64,000 nucleotides of DNA, from contig JARHVA010007800.1 in the NCBI GenBank assembly GCA_037957365.1, positions 36,001-100,000 of the forward strand. The letters run 5' to 3'. The notes beneath the pieces were generated by a model. It saw only the letters and a list, made by a program, of their open reading frames with translations. It did no database searches and was not told the DNA's origin. A program made the position numbers and the translations under genes. Numbering within the stretch: position 1 is the stretch's first letter; every line of letters starts with the position of its first letter. This DNA is from Torreya grandis. Taxonomy: Eukaryota > Streptophyta > Pinopsida > Cupressales > Taxaceae. Positions 46,871-60,884 of the stretch are shown piece by piece.

Positions 46871-49250
46871 TTATGTGTAAAAAATTGAGACCTAAAAAAA
46901 ATTATTTTCAAGCTCCTTCAAATATCAAAACCATAAATTTCAAACTTTGAATCATTTGTGTTGTAATACTTGAAAGGAATGTCAAAAATATCATTCTAAT
47001 CCCAAGATCTAAAGTATTAACAACAAACACATCATAAGAAGAGTTGTAAGATATACGAATATGATATGCAAAGACAAAGGTAATATCATATGATATCCAT
47101 AAAATGAATTCTATATGTTACAAATGAGAAGAATTGCATACATAGGCAAGGATAAATAATAAGTAACTTAAACTAACCAATTTGGGATAAATCCACAAAA
47201 GGAAAAACTAATAAAAAGACAAAAACTATCTATAAAACCTAGAAAACATGAGAAACAACTCTAACAGGGCCTTGATAAAAAAAGTGGATTTTAGATTCTA
47301 AGCAAAGCACATTTATTTTCTACACATATTCATTCAAGCTTAAAATGAATTCAAATTTTCATTTTGGTTATAAAAATAACTTGTTTACTTTCTAAGTTAT
47401 TTTCTTTCTAAGATTTTGATTATTGTTACTTGAGTGTCTTATGGGGATTATTTACATATATGTTATACCATTTTGAGTGACCCAAAAACATAAAGTTCAT
47501 ATTTTCCTTAGACCCTTATTTTATTTTTACCATGTGGGGTGGAGTTCATCTCCTTCCCATAAGTCTTATGGGTGGTTGAATAGGAATTCAAATCCTAACA
47601 TCATACCAACACTATTATCTGATGGGGTATATAAGTTGAGGTTATGTAAAAAGTGTCTTAGTTAAATGGTCCCTTAGATATTGATTTTCCTAGTATCACT
47701 TCATTGAAATCATACAGTTGAAGTGATTTTAAATGGACTAGACCCTTTGGCAAATGGCCCATTAAATATTAACACCCAATTGATGGATTTTTGTTTCCAT
47801 GTAATATAAGGTATATTAGGACTATCTAGAAATCCAATTCAAACCTTTTAAGACCTTATTTTCCTATAAAACATTCATTGATGTAGGGGTGCAAAGGTAA
47901 CAACCTATGAATATTAACTTACTCATACAAACATTTTGAGATAAGGGTGGGATTAAAGCACTACCGGAAATTGTAATAATTTCTTTAAAGAATCTTAAAT
48001 TTTATAACCCTCTCTCAAAGAGAGTATATTGAAGGATTAAATGAATGTGATATAGAATTGTGTCAATTATTAGAATTGAATTTTAATTCTTGGGTGTTGT
48101 TTCTTGATTATTATGTTGAAACCTTATTTATACTTGAAACCAAATCAAACAAACCAAGTCCAAATACAAACTATTTTTACACATACACAACAAGGAACTA
48201 CTCTACTAAATTTTTGGGTCAACAAAAATGACATGTTAAATTTCATCCAAATACCTACCTTTCTTGTCCAAATCATGTTATTAAGCTACATAATTTGAAC
48301 CAAGACTCTATCATAATCCAAAATTACAACTTTAAACCAATTCGAGACCAAAATTTCAAAATGCTTATTTGAAACCTTATAGTTATGCCTTCTATTTTAT
48401 TTCATAACCACACCAAATTCTAAGTCTAATTCCAAATCTAATTCAAGACCAAAACCTTAATTCTTATTCAAATTGTGTCATTATGTCATCTACTTTATTC
48501 CAAATCTAGTTCTAAATTATGAGGACAAGTTTTGATTCTAATCAAAATTATTTTCAAGGTCAGACAAAGCCAAGTTCCAAATCTAATTTTTAATTCTAAG
48601 GCCAAGTTCCAATTTTAGTCAAATAAATTCTAAATCCAAGTTTTGATTTTAGTCAAAGTACTTGAAATTCAAAATAATTACAATTCTAAGGATGAATTCT
48701 AATTTTAGTCAAATTATTCCTAATTCAACCAAAGTCAAAGTTTTAATCTTAGTTCAATTTTGATTAAGTATTGTCTAAATCTAACTTTGTTCCAACATTC
48801 ACACATTTTAGGGTTTTAAATCTCTAAAACTATAAATTTCTAAGTCAAGTTTACAAGATCTAAGCCGTTCAAGTCAAGATCAAATTCAAACATTTCCAAG
48901 ATCCAAGTTTTGAACATTTTTCACTTCAAATCATTGTACCTTAAAACCTTATGTGTACCTTTTGAAAACATGTTTGATCCACATATCCATGCTTATTTAA
49001 ACCATTTACATTAATGTACCTTTTAATTGGTGTATTCTAATTTGATTTTAACTTGACATAACTAAAATGCTTTACCTCAAACTAATTTTCATGTTCTATT
49101 CTAAGTGAAGTGATATACCAAGTCAAGACTACTGCTAAGGTATCTAGACCCTTTTCAAAATGATGATCATAAACCTAAACATTCCTAAGTACCCATGTAG
49201 TGGGGGTATCTATAGCCCCTCCTTTGATGAAGAGGTAATTTACAACCCAT
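46871..49250. other. AT-rich stretch without genes
   Basis: No recognisable coding sequence. Between about 48300 and 48760 phrases such as CCAAATCTAATT, AAGTTCCAA and TTTTAGTCAAA recur loosely, suggesting worn low-order repetition. It may be the untranslated or LTR part of the Tat-like element that follows; I could not find its LTR partner. Confidence 0.45.
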
Positions 49251-50719
49251 ATGTGTATGACCACAATGTAGAAGATGAGGAGGATCAATAATATCTTGCC
49301 ATCATGCCATATAATATTGAGTGTGAATAACATAACCCATTCCTTCCAACCGTACTACCTAAACACCGAATAAGTTCAATTTGCCATATCTACCATTTTA
49401 TATAGAACATAGACATAATCTAATGTGCCTTGTGAATTTACCACCTAGTGTTGAACATGGATATGATTAGTTTACATGATAAATCTTTGACAACAAAACT
49501 GAACATCTTGTTAGCTTGTTATAAATGTGGGAAAATTTCCCCCCTAGATTTACCATAAAGGATTTGCACTATTTGGTTAGAGTGGAAAAATAAACACCTC
49601 TTTCATTATTAGATAATTGGGCCACTTCTAACCAAGATCAAACTTTTATACTAGCTTATAATCAAGCTCTTACAGCATCTAATAAGGGAAAAGGGTTAGA
49701 TCATTAACCAATATTCTCAAAGCCAACTAATTGCTTCTCAACTCCAATAAGGAAAACATGTTTTAGTTACTCACACTAGCTCCCTTTCTGTGTTTGATAT
49801 TTAAAATCTATCACTAATAGAGATAATCCCTTTAATTGTGTAACTAGTGGATTTTTTTCCTTATCCCACATTTAAACCTGATCCATTTTCAAACTAGACA
49901 TTAGTTGCATATTTTTTTAGCATAGCTATATCCAAAATAAATATAGTAACTAATCATGATTAGAATATTCTCAAGGATTATTTATACCACACGATGCATA
50001 TATATCAAAAGGGATACCCTAACCCACATTAAGTTCCATCTACAACATAATAAAACATTCCTCCAAATTGTCAATAGTTCATTCCTTCCAACAACACATT
50101 GAGACCATGCCTAGTCCACAATAGTAGATTGTGAGTAATAATCGACCACTTCAAAAATCATCAAACAATACCCCACCTCAACAAGTGGTAACAAATCCCC
50201 CACTTCAAAAAATGTCAACCAATAATCAACAAATGTTGTCTAATAAATAATGTATTTTTATTAGTCAACCACTTGTCACTTCTATTCAATAAGGGCCCTC
50301 TTCAAGCTAATAACATGTTCCACTTAACTAACAATAGGTTCCCATTACATGATAAATTTATAAGAATATATAACAAATTCCCTTCTAATCTCAACAAGAT
50401 CTATTCAATACCCAATATAAATATTCCTCCATTCAGGCCTCAGTTACCTTCAAATCAATGCCACACTCAACATTAGTTGCCTTATCAACACCAAGTTCCC
50501 TTTTAACAATATAACTCTAATAAAAGAGTAAATATTCATAGAAGAACCAATCATGTATAGATTCCCCAATATATTATTCCACCTCTTTATTTGGGTCAAA
50601 TTAATGGACCTTTGAATACTTAGTAAAATGTGCCCACTTTCTTTAACGTTGGTCCCACTTTCTAGGATTTGTAAGAGGTCAAAGATGTAGTTTCAACTAT
50701 TCAAGCAAGAAATCAGAAT

Positions 50720-51800
50720 AATAAATTTAAACTAGATGACATATGATCTTATCCCTTTAATATTATCTATCTTCAAGTACCTTTCTAGCATCATTTTAAG
50801 ATTCCCAAATTTGATAAATATAAATGGAAAGGTGGTCCAAAAGAGCATTAAAAAGAGTTATTCATTGCATGTCAAAAGGTTATGTATATTAGTATATAGC
50901 TACTTATCTTGTTTCCTAAATTTTGGATAGGTATGACTTAGAATGGTTCCTTAGTCTATTTAATAATTCCATTGATAACTTTGATAATTTGCAAAGAAAT
51001 CTATGCAACACTTCTCTTTTAATGTGGAAGATGAGCTAGCTATGGTTGACTTATGTCAAGATAAAAAAAAAGGAGGAGAAATATTTGTTAGATAATTGTA
51101 ATGGTGGCATGAATTGGCTAGAATAATTCCACATAATCTCCCCAAAAAGTAATTAGACACAATGTTTACTACCAATAAATAATATGACATACCATATAAT
51201 CTCAAGCTTCATTATGCCAATATGTTTGAATATATTATTTATAAGGTAATGCATATTGAGAAAAACCTTATTGACATAGGGATAATCAAGATTTAATCTC
51301 ACAACCAAGTTCATAACAAGGCTTAGACATAAAATCCTACACAAGCACAAGTAGGTACATCAGAGAAGCCTAAATCATTCAATAGGAACAAAAATATTGT
51401 AGGAGAAGGGGTAAATAAATCTTGGTATGTGAAAATGGTATAACCACCACCTATTCAAATAAACCCACCTACTCAACCTTTCACTTTTCAAAGACCCCTT
51501 TCAAAAAGAGGTCATTATCACAATAGAGTTTTTAGTAATCTTGGAGATACCATTAATATGGTTTTCTAGAAGCTATCTACCATTAAAATAATCATTTATC
51601 CAATGCCAAAATGATTTCCAAAAAACCTTCCTAAACTTTATTGGTATAAAGAGAATTATTTTTGTGATTATCATTGTGTTAAATGTCATATTATTCACAA
51701 ATGCATGAAACTTTTCCATCTCATCCAATATTTTATCGAAAGTGATGGAATAGAGTTGGTTAATGTGGCCATGATGGCTAATCAAATTTGAAAATTTATC
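50720..51800 (+). pseudogene. Tat-like gypsy gag remnant
   Basis: Pieces in order: DLEWFLSLFNNSIDNFDNLQ (about 50937-50996), the W-F-x-x-L block of Retrotrans_gag; then FSFNVEDELAMVDLCQDKKK (about 51015-51075); RIIPHNLPKK and YDIPYNLKLHYANMFEYIIY (about 51120-51240); MHIEKNLIDIGIIK. Near 51650-51760 come NYFCDYHCVKCHIIHKCMKL and IQYFIESDGIE, a Cys/His motif typical of Tat gag. The frame changes around 51000 and stops are frequent. The upstream part (49250-50720) is too worn to outline but keeps Asn/Pro/Gln-rich coding-like pieces. Confidence 0.75.
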
Positions 51801-52559
51801 AAAACCCTTTTACACAACATACTTCCAAAAATAATCAAAACTTGAATCAACATCAAGTTAACAACCAGAGCCATAACATGCCTCCTAATAATCAAAATCA
51901 TAGGAAAAATTAGTAGTATCAAAACTAGAATCAAGGTCAATATGCCCATTCAAATCAAGTTAACTATAATAATGTCCCTTATGACTATGACAAGGTTGTA
52001 GGTCACATTTATATAAATTATAGAGCTACCATTAAGATCAACCCTATGTTAACTAATAATCATACCCAACATCCAAACACCATCCATTTTGGGGCCTCTT
52101 CCTCATGTGCCAATAATCCTCCATTAATGTGACTTGGTGTTCATAGAAGTCAGCAATAGAGAATTACCATTCTATACACTTATTCACTTTCTTATAATTA
52201 TAATAACCCTTGTTGACTTGACACTCTAAGGTTACCATTGAGGGTCTTGTACCTTCTTCCTCTAAACATCTCATTTAAGGCCTTTCACATTAGAAAACCA
52301 AGTTGATTGATCATATTCATGAAAAACCTTATGATATTGTGTAACAACTGCAAAATACACCAACATAAATCTCTATTTTATATTACTTTCATATGTCAAA
52401 TGCCTAAAAAAACATATTAAATTAGCTCCTGAGTGATATTACACCTGGTAAATTTAAAACACTTGTGAGTAATTTAGATCCATGCCAACAACTTAATTAT
52501 GATCAAATTGATATGTCATCCCTTGGACCTTTGAATAATAGCCTACTTTATATATAATT

Positions 52560-52970
52560 AATAATTTCTCAGTATAAAATTAAATGAGTAATCATATACA
52601 ATGGTTCAAGGCTAAATATTATAACTTTGAAGTTGGTCAAACACTTGGGCTACAAGGCAACAAATCTTCATCTAGATACCATCACTATCAAAGCATATGA
52701 TAATGAGCATTAGTAATTGTACGTCACCATTTGTTTTCTTGTTATCATTGGGATGATAACTCATGATAATCTTTTCCACAATCTTGACTTGCAACTATCC
52801 TATAGTTTTCTCCTTGGATGACATTGGATTCATGAAATACCTGTCATACCTTTTACTCTTCATAAATGTATCAAATTTTCCCATTCTAGATTTGAAGTTA
52901 CTATTATTGGTGCCTTGTAGCAATACCAATTATATAAACACATGGAAGTGAAATATGAAAGCTACAACTA
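52560..52970 (+). pseudogene. Tat-like gypsy protease remnant
   Basis: The + strand reads IIYNGSRLNIITLKLVKHLG (about 52594-52653); the catalytic Asp of the D-N-G-S active site is Tyr. Further on it reads NLDLQLSYSFLLGWHWIHE (about 52780-52838) and FTLHKCIKFSHSRFEVTIIG (about 52851-52910), the conserved second half, where the family has LLGRPWIH. Loss of the Asp and two stops show inactivity. Confidence 0.78.
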
Positions 52971-53969
52971 TCACCTTGGCATAGAACCTCTCCTCAAAAA
53001 ATATAAATATATAGTTGATCAACCACCTAAGTCAAATTATGTGTATCCAATTGATCTTACCTCCACTTAGTCTCCACCACCTACTAAAACAACCAATCAT
53101 TTTAATATTCAATACAATGGCCTTGGGGAATACAATATTTGCAATTATTTTCATATAGCCAATTTACCTAAGACACCTAAATCATATGGTAAACTTAAAG
53201 TAAAAACTCATAAAATACAATGGCATAGGAAGGATGATTCTCATCAGAAAGGATCCATTTTTTCATTAAAAAAACTTCATAGGAGTAAGAGTAGACTAAA
53301 GGTGATGATGAGTCATTGTTATATAATGATGATTTTTCCACCTACTAGTAGAACACAAAGTATCCTATTCCAAATAGGATAATGGATAATTGAGCCTATA
53401 AGTACAAAGGTCTGGGAGCAATGCAAAAAAGACCTATTGAGCTAGTATCAATTTTGAAACAACAAGGAACTCAAGGTATTAGAATCAAACTACCTAGGGG
53501 TGACCCCTTAGATATTGAGAGTGACTAATTTATCATCTAGTAATGATAATGTTGATAGTGATGTGCAGTCCTATTATAATATTTATAATGAGTTTGTTGA
53601 TACTAACCTATTTAACCTTAATACCATCTATACCATTACTTCTACCTCATCTTATTCCTTTATTTTCATCCATAATACCCAATTGATTGACTAGGGCCAA
53701 CAAGACTCATAAATACCATTGGATGATTTTTAAAATGATGACATAATATTTGAATTTTTAGTCCTTAGAGATGGTTTTCCATTTGGTGATAAAAAAAAAG
53801 GATTTATTATTACATTGGACCATGCTAATTGTTTTAGAGAGTACGAAAATTTCCTTAGTCACAAAGAAAATAAATAAAATCAAACATTGAGTTCCCAAAG
53901 CGAAAACCTCTTGGAGGTGATTTTAGACTAGGGAAAAAGTAAAGAAAAAGGCATGTCCCATGGTGAAAA

Positions 53970-54514
53970 TGTTAGAACATTTAATGTCTAAGTGGTGAAA
54001 TTATAAGACCCTTGGTACATTTTAAGTAATTAAATAATATTTATTTATTATTTATTAACATAGGTTAACAACCTCATGTAAATAAATAATAAAACATAAA
54101 TTATTTATTACTTATTGATAAAAATAAATATATTTATTATTATTGGTAATTTAAAATGTTCTCAAGATAATTGTACCTATTATTTAAAATAGTCACATCC
54201 CTTCACTTTCACTATAAATAGGGTTTTATCCCTATTGTGAATGTGTTTGGGAAATATTATATTATGAATCATGAATTATGCATGAACAAAGAGTTTTGTG
54301 AAGGCTATTGAATAAGTAAGAAGGATGAGTTTATGTATTGGGGTGATTTGGTTTCTCAAATATATGAATATCACATTGGTGAGTTGTTTACCTCTTTGAG
54401 GTTTTCTCACTTTAAATGCATACTATGTCAATTCCTTGTGCTCTTTACCATCATTTATACATCTACATCCAACATGATGTTACATATGTATTTTATATTC
54501 TATTGATTCTATCA
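53970..54514 (+). repeat. 5' LTR of the deleted copia
   Basis: Begins TGTTAGAACA and ends TTCTATCA. It contains a TATA-like CACTATAAATAG near 54210. Confidence 0.82.
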
Positions 54515-55303
54515 TGGAATCAGAGCCATGAGATGATTAGGTGATTAGCAAGGGTTTTTGTTGGAAGATTTAGGCCATGTGAAAATATTTTTCAAACATA
54601 TTTTTTATTTATCTTAGCCTAGTATGTCATTTTTAATCTTTTGGAGGCATATTACATTGTTGTAATTTTTTATGGGTCATATTTTGCTCTTAGAGCCCTA
54701 TATCTTAGCGTTAGGTCTTCTAAGACCTCCATCAAGCATCCAAATCATCCAAAAGTTTGTTCAAGCATAAAAATCAACTTGATACCTCCATGTGGCACCA
54801 TTTTATGGCCCATGTATGGCCTAAATTTTTTAATAAATTATAAAATAATTAATTTCTATCCTTTCAGGCTAATTTTTGCTCTAAAAGGTTAGATTTTTTA
54901 TGATTAACTCTCTTGGGAGAAATTTTAGAGATCAAGAAGGTTTGTTGAATCTTTTTTTATGATTTCTAAAAGCGCCATCATATAGCCTATAGATTTTAAA
55001 AAGGCTGAATTATGTGTCAAAGATTCAATTTTGAAAATCTAGTTGTCTTTAGTAAGCAAAATCTAAATGGTTAGCCAATTTCATGTTATTGGATGGACTA
55101 TGAATTGTTATGTGCATATCCAAACCCCCACATGAGCACAATTATTCTTTATCAACATGCTATAGGTAATTTTGATTTCATATAGTTTTAAAATGTATTT
55201 TAAAAAAAGTTATTTATTAAATATTTTTTTCCAATTTTGGGGCTCACCTTTATTTAAAGTTTTCTTTGATCCAAAAGTGAAAAACTAAAAAAAAAATTAC
55301 TAG

Positions 55304-55423
<120 letters not shown>

Positions 55424-55465
55424 GAAAAGCATATAAATATCAATTACAACATGTTAAAGTTTAAA

Positions 55466-55545
55466 TAGTCTCTTAGATGAGTTGGTAAGATTTTTTTTTA
55501 TAGAACTTACAACTAAGGAGGTCCCAAGTTCAAAACCCCCTTTAT
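55466..55545 (+). other. tRNA-derived, SINE-like segment
   Basis: TAGATGAGTTGG (55474-55485) resembles a pol III A box and AAGTTCAAAACC (55526-55537) resembles a B box, about 50 bp apart as in tRNA genes. The B box departs from GGTTCGANTCC at several positions. It cannot fold into a full tRNA as far as I can see. It may be the head of an old SINE. Confidence 0.4.
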
Positions 55546-56479
55546 TAAATATTTATTGACTTGGTTAGATCAAAATTTTAAATGTAATTCCATTTAGTAG
55601 TTTGTGTGAAAACTTTTCTCACACATTTAAAACCTTAGTTAACTTGTCAACCTTCATTTGACTGTATACCTATTAAATGTTTTGATAAGCATAGTCATGT
55701 AACTAGTCGATCCCTAGTTTTCGGCACCTTATAGACACATATATTTGGCCCATTTTGTGTTTTGAAACTTTCTATTATTAATTTTATAGCTTTTTTTAAT
55801 AATAGTGTCTAGATGGTCATTCTGAGTGCGACTCTTTCGACACTTGGATTAGTGCAATTTCTTTTTTTTGCATTATTTTGTATATAATTATATATTTAAT
55901 TAAATTTGAACTTGTTATCTATTTTATTTTTAAAAAATAGTAAAAAAATCTTACTAAAAAGGTTATTTTCTTAAAATATTCTTACATTAGCGTGTTTTTT
56001 CAACACTTGTGACACCTTATTTTGTCACAATCATTCCTAATTTTTAACTTTTTATATCATTAAATTGAAAAATTATTCTATGTTTACACTTGAAACCTTT
56101 TTTTTACTATCAAATAAGTTAAATTCACATTAAAAAGGGTTCTTTTTCAATATTTGGTTAATATCTTGTTTAAAGAGAAGTTATGGCTTTGCCTCATTTA
56201 TCTTTAGATAAATCTAAATGCTTAATGTAAATAACTATAATATATAAAAAATTCATGTTAAAGTTAAATTTATGGATCAAAAGTTATGGAATATTGTCTT
56301 TGAGACTTAAAAACTCCTTCTAGACAACACACAACCCCTAGGCTTACCAATGCATTTCAACATAAATCGCATGAATCTATGTCCATTATCTTATAGAGTG
56401 TTAAATATGAATTCCTTCTCCACCATGGTAATCAAGAGTCTCCTAGCAATGCTTAGAAATTCTTTGAGTCCATGTACTA

Positions 56480-57180
56480 GGGCACTCATCTCTAAAATAA
56501 CATTAAATTAATATTTAAATTATTTACTACGCTTATGAAAGGTGATGAAAAGGTCATTAATTTTATGGATAAAATTAAGAATATTAAAGCTCAATTAGAT
56601 GGATATAATTGTAATTTGATTCAGTATCAATTGCTTTATTTTATAATTTAGTTAAATATTCATGAAGAGTTTAGAATTTTCATTTCAATTTTGAACTCTA
56701 AATATCAGACTGAGTAAGATATTCTTGACCTTAGCAATTTGTCTACTCTATTGATTCAAGAAGAGATATTTATGAATAATTTTGATTATAAATAGAATGC
56801 TACTCAAACACTTATCACCTTAAATTTTATCTATGATAAAAATAATAACCATAAATCTGACCCTAATTCTACTTCTGGCTAAAATGAGAATAAAAAATAT
56901 GGTAATAAGAATCATAAACCTAAGTTTAATGGGAATTACAATCTATATGGTACATTTGGTCATAAAAGAGAAACCTATTATAAAAACAAATGTAGAGTTA
57001 ACAATCAATCTTCTAAAAATAACAAAGGGAAAAAATCTAATCAAAACAAGCAAAAGAATCAAAAACCTAATGAGGATAACAATCAAGATCATAATATTAT
57101 TACCTTATATCCTATTTTTTACTTCAAATAAAAATGAATGAATTTTAAATAGTAGTGAATCTCACCATATGACTTTATTG
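56480..57180 (+). pseudogene. Copia gag and protease remnant of the deleted element
   Basis: The + strand reads LMKGDEKVINFMDKIKNIKA (about 56531-56590) and LDGYNCNLIQYQLLYF, then an Asn/Lys-rich region. A zinc-knuckle trace YNLYGTFGHKRETYYKNKC (about 56938-56994) has both first Cys replaced by Tyr. The protease active-site region near 57148-57176 reads NSSESHHMT, so the catalytic Asp is Asn. The open stretch 56833-57141 is a different frame and not the real product. Confidence 0.78.
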
Positions 57181-57489
57181 TCTAATATTTTTTGCAATTT
57201 TAGAGATATATTTGAAAAAATTTACTTATAAAATAATTTTTTTTAGAATTAACTAAATAGGAAAAAGCAAAGTTTTTAAATATTGTTATTTAATGATTTA
57301 TTTCTATGTTTTTAAATACATTTAGATAGTCTCATTTGATTATTTTATCATTTGACTATTTATGCCAACATTATTATATGCTTCATTGGATAATAATATA
57401 TGTTATGAAATACAATGTGTAAATGAAGTTTGTATTATTAGCTCTTCATCATTTACTTTACTATGCATTCTATTCATACATATCTGAAC

Positions 57490-58120
57490 TTATTTTTTAG
57501 TTTCATATACTATTGGTGTTTCTTCTAGATTTATGCAAGATCCATATTTATATCATTGGAAGCTAAACATATTTTTCATTATATCAAAGGAACAATTAAT
57601 TTTGGTTTATTTTATTCTTACATTGATAATGCTAAATTATAGCATTATTGTGATGCTAACCATAATAGTGATACTATGGATCCCAAATCTACTTCTTAAT
57701 ATATTTTTAAGTTTGGTACATGTGTTATCACTTGGAGAATCAAGAAGCAACCTACTATCTCTATCTCTCTTCTATTGAATAAGAGTATAAAAGTGATATA
57801 GAAGCTACCAAAGAAGATATGTGGCTATGAAGGTTTTTGGAATAATTTCATTTGGATGTTTCCCAAAGTACCATATTTCATCATGATATACAAAGTTATA
57901 TTTCTCTGATGAAAAATCTAGAGGAGAACCAAAGAACTAAACATATTGAAGTTCATATGCATTTTATTTGAGAAAAAGTCCTCAATGGTGATATTTATCT
58001 ATAGTTCTATTCTATAGATGAACAAGTGGAAGATATCTTCACAAAATCACTTGGTACTACCAAGTTTTTTTATTATAATGTAATGTTGAGCCTCTTAAAG
58101 TTTCTATTAATGGGGAGTGT
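57490..58120 (+). pseudogene. Copia RNase H remnant of the deleted element
   Basis: Reading with frame changes gives GVSSRFMQDPYLYHWKL (about 57512-57562), IKGTINFGLFYSYID-type sequence, YCDANHNSDTMDPKSTS (about 57645-57695) with an acidic RNase H position, IFKFGTCVITWRIKKQPTIS, and the closing region (VLNGDIYL..., TKSLGTTKFF, about 57980-58070). It is followed by a segment leading to the polypurine tract. Stops are frequent. Confidence 0.8.
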
Positions 58121-58526
58121 GCATGACAATGCCACTTCCTGATGGCCACGTGTTTCTTCTCTTTCTCTATACTTCTCATTATAAAGCATTGTAAACTTCA
58201 TGTTGAAGTTTTGTAATTTAAGTAAAATTCATGTGGAAGTTTTAATTTTGTACCCCAATACATTAAAATCATACTAATAATGAAGGTCCTTATGTTATAA
58301 AAGGCTCAAAATATTATTAATGATTATGCATGAGAAACTATGAGATATAATCTTATAATCATGTTAGCCTAAACTTACTTTTGAGTAGTTTATGTATTAT
58401 ATTTCCTTTTGTTTTGAAAGGTGATGTTTGACATGATGAAGAATTTTAAATCCTTCAATTTTTACATAGTATAATTCCTTTTTAAGGTGACTATGACATT
58501 TATCCCCACGTAGCATTAAGGGGGAG

Positions 58527-59099
58527 TGTTAAAACATTTAATGTCTCAGTGGTGAAATTATAAGACCCCTAGTAAATTTTAAGTAAATAATAATTATTTA
58601 TTATTTATTAACATGGGTTAACAACTTAATTTCAATAAATAATAAAACATAAATTATTTATTACTTATCGGTAAAAATAAAACATATTTGTTTATTATTA
58701 TCGATAATTTATAATGTTATTGAGATGGTTGGACCCATTATATACAATGGTCACATCCATTCAAATTTCACTATAAAAAATGTTTTACCCTTATTGTGAA
58801 TGTGTGTGGAAACTTTTATATTATGAATCATGAATTATGAATGAGCAAAGAGTTTTGTGAAGACTATTGAAGAAATGAGAAGTAGGAGTTTATGTATTGG
58901 GGTGATTTGATTTCTCAAATATATTAATATCACATTGGTGGGTTTTTTATGTCTTTGAAGTTTTCTCATGGTGATTACTATATATAGCTTCATTGATTTG
59001 TGCTCACTATTATCTATTATCTATGTATGCTTTGATTATTTGTCACTCTAGATTTTGCCTATGTGTATTAATTCATATATCTATACATGAATTCTTTCA
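58527..59099 (+). repeat. 3' LTR of the deleted copia
   Basis: Begins TGTTAAAACA after the purine tract and ends GAATTCTTTCA. Tat sequence resumes right after it (PLDEEVHPLSNES near 59119). Confidence 0.82.
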
Positions 59100-60300
59100 A
59101 AAAATATATTTTAGGTTCCATTAGATGAGGAAGTTCACCCTCTTTCAAATGAATCCTAGACCTCCTTTAGTCCTATAACTTCATGTTGATCAGGAATTAG
59201 TTTAGAAGATCATGGAATATTTGATCATTTGGCTCAGGATTTTATGCATGCCTTTGAAAAGTGGCTTTTACTAGACATTAGTGATTCAGATTATTCCTAT
59301 ATGGGCGAGCTCAATGAACCTATAGAACCACTAAATGAAGAAGAAAACTAATGTATGACATTTTCAACCATCCTAGAAGATGGTTCCACACTGCTTGTGG
59401 AGGATACCATAGAAGTCAATATTGAAACATTGTCCTATCCCAAATAGATTAAACTTGGAGTCTCCCTCACTTAAGGGGAATTCGAACTTATTAATACCCT
59501 CTTTTGGGAGTTTGTTGATATTTTTCGCTGATATTATTCATATATGCCTAGTTTGGACCTTATTATAATTATACATCACCAGGTTGTACATCCTAATGCC
59601 AAGCCAATCAAGTATAAGATGAGAAAAATTCACCCTCACATAGATGCACTTGTCAAAAAAGTATTAGAAAAAATATTGGAGGTAAGGTGTATTCATCCTA
59701 TAGATTATTCATAGTGGTTATCAAACATAGTCTTAGTAAAAAAAAATACATAAGAAATATGATTATATACTACTTTAAGAGATATAAATGAAGCATGTCT
59801 AAAGGATGACTTTCATTTGCCCAAAATTGATATGATTATAGATTCCATATTAGGGTAAAAGATGTTATCTCTTATGGATAGTTTATTTGGATATAATCAA
59901 ATTAAAATTGCACTTAAATACCAACACAAAACAATATTCATCACTCCATGGAGAACATTTTGTTATCAAGTAATGTCATTTGGTCTTAAAAATGCTATTT
60001 CAACATACTAATATTAAATAAATATCATCTTCCATGACATGATGTAGAATATTGTTGAAGATTATGTGGATGATATTTTGGGAAAATTGAATACTAGAGT
60101 AGGACATCTAGATGTGTTAATAAGCATATTTGAAAGGATTCATAAATAAAAAGTGAGTCATAACCCTAAGAAGTGCATATTTGGCATTAATTTTATCAAA
60201 TTGATAGGTTTCATTACCTCTCATAGGAGCATTGAAGTCAATCCAACTAAGGTTAAGGATATTACAAAAATGCATCCACCTTTTAATCTAAAGTAGCTTC
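59100..60300 (+). pseudogene. Tat-like reverse transcriptase remnant
   Basis: Pre-RT sequence (DSDYSYMGELNEPIEPLNEE, about 59286-59345) leads into HHQVVHPNAKPIKYKMRKIH (about 59574-59633) and LVKKVLEKILEVRCIHPIDY. Then come TTLRDINEACLKDDFHLPKI (about 59772-59831), MSFGLKNA, and DYVDDILGKLNTR (about 60060-60098) with the two catalytic Asp of the YXDD box. CIFGINFIKLIGFITSHRSI (about 60175-60235) closes it. Only a few stops occur, so this is the best kept domain of the element. Confidence 0.85.
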
Positions 60301-60810
60301 ACAACTTACAGGGAAAGATCCAATCCATTAGGGGATTCATTTCTCAATTGGTAGATAGGTGCCATCCATTTAGTCATATTTTTAATAAAGGCACCATATT
60401 CTCATGGAACATTAATTTTCAATAGGCATTTAATAGGTTAAAATAATATATGACAAATCCACCTATTATAGATCTACCTACACTTAGAAATTCATTACGT
60501 CATTACATCTCAACAACTAAATATGTCTTGGGGGAAATCTTAGTACAACATAATGATTAAGAGAAATAGATAGTTTTAATTGAAAAATCCTACTTAGCAA
60601 TGGTGTTTTCAGCCCAAAATTTATGATATTATATGTTCAACAACAAAACCATTATCATTACCAAAGTGGACCCACTCAAATATTTACTTTCCAAGGTAGC
60701 TTTGACTAGTCATATGGATAAATGGGTCATGTTATTGAGTGAATTTGAGATCAAATATATACATAAAAATACCATTAAGATGTAGGCAATTATATATCAA
60801 CTTGTTGAAT
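60300..60810 (+). pseudogene. Tat-like RNase H remnant
   Basis: After the RT thumb (LQGKIQSIRGFISQLVDRCH, about 60309-60368) the sequence has NPPIIDLPTLRNS, YVLGEILVQHND and later ITKVDPLKYLLSKVALTSHM (about 60657-60716), then LSEFEIKYIHKNTIK. This is the usual gypsy RNase H. The first catalytic Asp position is not clearly kept. Confidence 0.75.
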
Positions 60811-60884
60811 CACCCTTGTTAGATACCAAGCCATTATTTTTTAATTTACCTAATGAGTCAATCATGACTCTGAATGATAATTCT

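Noticed and set aside
55466..55545. Functional tRNA gene
   Set aside because: The B box is degenerate and no acceptor stem pairing is visible; at most an old SINE head.
56833..57141. 102-codon open frame in the deleted copia
   Set aside because: It is out of frame with the gag pieces, which are recognisable in the neighbouring frame; its composition is Ile/Lys-rich by AT bias.
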